Shown: in pieces, positions 60,495 through 64,000 of the stretch | Layout of the letters: each line of letters starts with the position of its first letter | Numbering within the stretch: position 1 is the stretch's first letter | Source: Macropodus opercularis | Lineage: Eukaryota; Chordata; Actinopteri; Anabantiformes; Osphronemidae | Reading direction: 5' to 3' | Assembly: GCA_030770545.1 (NCBI GenBank) | Contig: CM061096.1 | Location: forward strand, 5,995,501-6,059,500 | Length of the DNA: 64,000 nucleotides | The notes under the pieces: generated by a model | Database searches by the model: none | What the model saw: only the letters and a program-made list of their open reading frames with translations | What the model was told of the DNA's origin: nothing | Translations under genes and position numbers: made by a program

Positions 60495-60860
60495 TCAGTT
60501 TGAATAAGGTACCAAGAGTTATTTTCCGACAGAGACAAGGGCCTCACCAGCCAGGAGGTTTGATGAATTTTCACACCGCTTAAAAAAATTCTAACTTTGG
60601 TTTATTCAAATGTAATACATGACTACAAAGACCTGGTGTTTGATGAGGTGTATGAGATGTAAATGCCGAATGGAGCCTCTCCACTTATCTGCCCCGCCGA
60701 GGAAAGGTGCCCAGCATCGTAATCATCTGATCTGAATGGATTCAAAGTGTGCTTCTTGATGTGAATGAGTGCTTCTCCATTGCTTTGACGGCGGAGCCTT
60801 ACAGTAACATTCCCCCGAGGGCTCGGTGGATCAGACAGAGCAGGCTGGGAAATGTGTGCT
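60495..60860. promoter_or_regulatory. Candidate conserved non-coding element
   Basis: Clean sequence with TGATGAATTTTCAC, TTTATTCAAATGTAATACATGAC, GGTGTTTGATG, CGTAATCATCTGATC, GATTCAAAGTG (TCF/HNF4-like) and CATTGCTTTGACG words. No simple repeat occurs inside apart from an A7 run. Texture suggests a regulatory element. Confidence 0.38.
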
Positions 60861-61175
60861 GAGATCTGAGATGTAGAATACAGTTATTTTTCTGGGCATT
60901 CATTTTTTCCTCAAGGAGCAACACTTAAATCCCAGACTCCCACCACATTCATGCTACATTTGTACCTGATTTTACCAAAAACAAAACAACTTTTCTCAGG
61001 TTCCTTTTAGATCTGTTTCACACACACACACGATGATTTCAGCCATGCTGGGATGTTTATTCACTCCCATCTCATAGGCGTTCAGTTTTTTAACCTTTAC
61101 ACTCTTCTTTTTTTTCTTTAACTCGGCTGCTTGAAGTGTTTGCAATCCAGTTGTTTGAAATGACTGAACGTGGAA
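60861..61175. other. Gene-free sequence
   Basis: Short CA run at 61019-61032 and a T-rich stretch near 61104-61119. No gene or element is recognised before the repeat remnant that follows. Confidence 0.5.
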
Positions 61176-61232
61176 AGCCACTGTGGATGAGAGTGTCAGC
61201 TAAACGTCTGCGATGTAAATGTATGTAAATGC
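61176..61232 (+). mobile_element. SINE-type 3' tail remnant (teleost)
   Basis: CTGTGGATGAGAGTGTCAGC then TAAACGTCTGCGATGTAAATG and GTAAATG closely match a 3' segment I recall from dispersed teleost retroposons (CTTTGGATAAAAGCGTCTGC then TAAATG and TGTAAATG repeats). The ATGTAAATG units at the end are the expected short tail. No body or promoter boxes are visible upstream, so this is a truncated or decayed copy. The exact family name is uncertain. Confidence 0.6.
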
Positions 61233-62064
61233 GCGACCTCCTGTGTAAAACTCCATGTATGACTATGCATAACCATCAGCGGCTCCGGTAGGGAACCACA
61301 TCAACTCCTTTCATTTAGCCTGGGAAGAGCCCCGCTGTTCAGCTCGTCTCTGCAGCGCCATTCGGGGACGACGTTGGCAGGAATGTGTGCAAATCTTGAT
61401 TGACTTAATGGAAAAAAAATATAAAAAAAATATCCGAGCACGGATATGAGCTATTAAACAACAGATGTTTTCATGTCTGCAGTAGCGAGAGACGACGGTA
61501 CAGGCAGTAGAGCTCTGCTTGTGAGCTAATGGATAACTGCATGCCTACCTCTGCACATGGCTGAGCCTCAGGCTGACCACACGTCTGTCTGGGCGCGAGC
61601 TAAGCTCAACCTTAGTGTGTGACTGGAAGCGTGCGTGAGTGAGTGTGAGTATGCAAAGGCTTGTATTTGTCGCCGTGTATTTGTGTGTGTTAGCCCTGAA
61701 CCAAGCTGTTCGCTGCCTGCCTGTCTTTCATCCCCCCCAGAGGGTCATTCAGTCCCTCTCCCAGCTTCTAATCCCGCCTGTCCGGGGGAGATAGAGGAGA
61801 GTAGACGGCCGCAGCGCACCCGGGGCGCCGCAAACACAATCACCAGCCTTTCACAGACACTTAACTGAGCTTTGCGCTTGTTCAACAAGGCAAAACGCGG
61901 CAGGAGGGATCAATTTAATACAAGGCCTGACTCAAATGGAAAGAGGGTAAATAAATAAGCAATGACAGCGAGGACTGTTGCACAATTTGTGTAGTGGCTG
62001 TCCACTTTCTCTCAGTTCCTCCTCTGTTGCTATCCGTCGTAGCACCTATATGATTCCATTTGCT
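61233..62064. other. Gene-free sequence
   Basis: No gene is supported. Two A7-8 runs lie at about 61410-61429. A GC/CpG-richer patch at about 61780-61830 contains GCACCCGGGGCGCCGC. A 77-codon plus frame (61635-61868) crosses it and is unrecognised. Confidence 0.5.
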
Positions 62065-62430
62065 CCCTCTGCGGCATGTGAGGTTGAGCTGACGAGGAGC
62101 AACCCCGGCTCCACTCTCTCATCAGGGTGTGTTATTTTAATAAATCACTTCTGCCATTGCTTGGTACATTAATTCCCAGGGCCCAGAGGGCTGTGATGCC
62201 ACTAGCAGCGATCTGCATGAGGCGCTAAATGATGTGGGGGATCCCCCGGTGAGAGAACAGAGGCTCTCTGAATCTTCCCTCCATCTCTGTTGTCGGCTTG
62301 GCTGTCACCCTGGGCTGGCCCGGCTCTCAGCAGACATCATAATCAGAAGAGAGCCAAGGCCTCGTCACACTGCACATACCAATGAGACGCACATATAGCC
62401 AGGGGCGAAGTCACCTGCAGCCGTAGCTTC
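62065..62430. promoter_or_regulatory. Candidate conserved non-coding element
   Basis: GTTATTTTAATAAATCAC, GGTACATTAATTCCC, GGCGCTAAATGATG and CATAATCAGAAG words lie in clean, mixed-composition sequence with a GGGCCCAGAGGGC palindromic patch near 62180. It looks like an enhancer-type element; conservation is untested. Confidence 0.38.
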
Positions 62431-63499
62431 ATTAAACTCTGTGATACTGTGCGTGGAGGGGCTAAACACTTTTTTTAGAGCCTCGCATCAGTTTACATCT
62501 ACCTTCACCCTCGGTTCGCAAAAATGTTCCACCTTAAATGAAATGCCATCGCTACTGAAGTTGGTTTGATGGGAGTGATGCGAATGCATTCCTCCGCTGG
62601 GGGGCTTCCGTGCCCCCCCCCGTTTCCTTGCTAATATTTTGACATGTCATGCAGTGACTTGCAGCGTTTTTCCTCCGTCGTTATAAATCACGACTCCTTA
62701 CATCGAGGTGAGGTTGCCATTGGTATGCGCAGACGACATCGGCAGATTCACCACCCAGAATACCGCAGGGAGATTATACCCTTCCCGGCTCCGCGCAGCA
62801 GGGATTCGGCCACTGTAAATAGAGCGCCTGGGAGTGCGCATTGTGCCCGGAATGACAAAGCATCACGACGACTGCACACGCCATCCGCACGTCAAGCACA
62901 AACTCAAGGGCCGCTGTAAATACAGTAATCCCTCATGCTTTTGGTTGTGCCGTTCACCTTTTCCAGTGGGAACTCAGAAATTGCTGTACGTGATATCCAT
63001 CTCACTGACGCTGGCCACCGCTCGGAGCGAAAATCTGTTGGACTTAAAGTCGTGTGAGAAAGGAAATGTCTTTGGCATAGAGTTGTTTTTGTCGTGGTTG
63101 TATTACAGTTTGCAGATTAAACCATGAAAGAAGCAGGAGATCTTCTGAAGGGCTTTTGTAGTATCTGCGTTTAGAAACAGGAAGGCAGTGAGAGAATTTA
63201 AACGAGTCCGGCGATTCGCTGTTGCTATGGTGTGCAATGACACACAGTGGAAACACAGACGCAGCACAGCGCACAATGAAATTCACGATGAGAAGCGCTC
63301 GGTCTTGTTTTAACAACAACAGTCGCAGCTGCCAATTACATTATAAACTAGTACATAATGAAAGTGTAATCCCATACATTTTTAAGAACTTAGAAGAAGT
63401 TTAATTAAAACATTTCACAGTCATTTTCCGGTTACATCATAAAGCTTTTTTTTTTTTTTTTTTGCACATGCTGATTTTCCATTTGTCTTCCTTTTGCAT
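62431..63499. other. Gene-free sequence with T tract
   Basis: No gene is supported; overlapping frames of 60-97 codons are unrecognised. A C8-type run lies at 62613-62620 and a T18 tract at 63446-63463. Confidence 0.5.
63446..63463. repeat. Poly-T tract (T18)
   Basis: A homopolymer of 18 T following AAAGC, just upstream of a candidate regulatory block. No retroposon body recognised. Confidence 0.88.
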
Positions 63500-63735
63500 A
63501 CCCTGACCCGTTAAAACTGCGCCTGTGCATTTGACTTAATATGGGCACACAGGGCTGTCTTAATTAATAAGCAGGCATCCACCAAACTAATCTGCCTGTG
63601 TTGTGAAGTCTGTCCTTTCCATTAAGTGGGACTCACATTATCTCCTAATCAAATTAGTCACTTAATTGTGGCCCTCCCTTGATGGATCCCATGAAAAAAG
63701 GAGCGCCGTGTTTGCTGGAGGGGGATGTGTGAAGA
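63500..63735. promoter_or_regulatory. Candidate conserved non-coding element with P3 homeodomain dimer site
   Basis: TAATCAAATTA at 63646-63656 fits the P3 consensus TAATYNRATTA bound cooperatively by paired-class homeodomain dimers. TTAATTAATAAG (from 63560), CCATTAAGTGG, CCACCAAACTAATC and CTTAATTGTGG surround it in clean sequence. It is among the clearest enhancer-like blocks in the window; binding is inferred from known site preference. Confidence 0.45.
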
Positions 63736-64000
63736 TGGAACACGGCTGTTTCATTACGATATAAATTTTTTAATAACCAAAGCGTTTGCTGTCATCTCCT
63801 TGCTTTGAACCTTTGCAAAGGGTGAAGTTGAATTTGACATTTTACCCACTCACACAGCTGAGTGTCTAGCTGGTGTGTTGGAGCTAAGTACCTCGCCCAA
63901 GGCCACTACCCAATTGCCCAACAGGGGATTGACCCCTGTCATCCACTGATCACTAGTCTGCTTTCTTAATCACTTCCCCACACTGCCTGCCGCACTATCT
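63736..64000. mobile_element. Interspersed-repeat remnant running off the window
   Basis: From about 63838 the sequence (GGAGCTAAGTACCTCGCCCA, GGGGATTGACCCC, ATCCACTGATCACTAGTCTG) resembles a dispersed teleost element I recall, with a GAGCTAAG-CCTCGCCCAAGGCCAC core and a GGATTGAACC segment followed by a CACTGATCACT-GTCTGCT-like end. Several differences show decay. The first 100 bp (63736-63837) is unassigned. The copy may continue past the window. Confidence 0.45.

Overview
The window looks like non-coding vertebrate DNA, most likely from a teleost fish. There are no prokaryotic gene arrays, ribosome-binding sites, operons, phage genes or CRISPR. GC is intermediate, and the sequence is rich in (CA/TG)n microsatellites and poly-A/poly-T tracts. 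Three short stretches resemble dispersed repeat families that I remember from many teleost genomes (about 41483-41530, 61176-61232 and 63838-64000). Teleost origin is an inference from these repeats and the overall texture; I could not run a search.

I find no protein-coding gene or exon that I can defend. The longest open frame is 212 codons (29732-30370, minus). For 64 kb read in six frames, a rough estimate of the chance maximum is about 185-200 codons. The long frames also run through microsatellites, poly-A/T or GC-rich patches, and none resembles a family I recognise. No tRNA, rRNA, snRNA or familiar microRNA was seen, although a by-eye scan for microRNAs is weak.

What stands out is a series of quiet, AT-leaning blocks of 100-500 bp. 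They are dense in homeodomain-type cores (TAATTA, ATTAAT, CATTAA) with interspersed FOX-, SOX-, GATA- and nuclear-receptor-like words, separated by noisier sequence with microsatellites and homopolymers. The clearest are 2245-2640, 6985-7145, 10505-10880, 12262-12790, 14465-14600, 20080-20300, 22600-22920, 28450-28700, 37960-38360, 42470-42730, 47655-47955, 48330-48860, 49185-49480, 60495-60860, 62065-62430 and 63500-63735. This layout is typical of a gene desert or large intron around a developmental transcription-factor gene (a genomic regulatory block). I call these blocks candidate conserved non-coding elements. Conservation itself cannot be seen from one sequence, so confidence is moderate to low.

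Layout: 1-12 kb holds sparse candidate elements and a T28 tract; 12-23 kb holds several candidate elements, a 28-bp hairpin and two G-quadruplex motifs; 23-32 kb is rich in microsatellites, including a perfect (TG)50, and has a compact CpG cluster; 32-50 kb has the densest run of candidate elements; 50-60 kb is mostly noisy sequence with a (TG)26 and a decayed local repeat; 60-64 kb has candidate elements and two interspersed-repeat remnants. Nothing here amounts to a new multi-gene system. The items most worth testing are the motif architectures and the CpG cluster.
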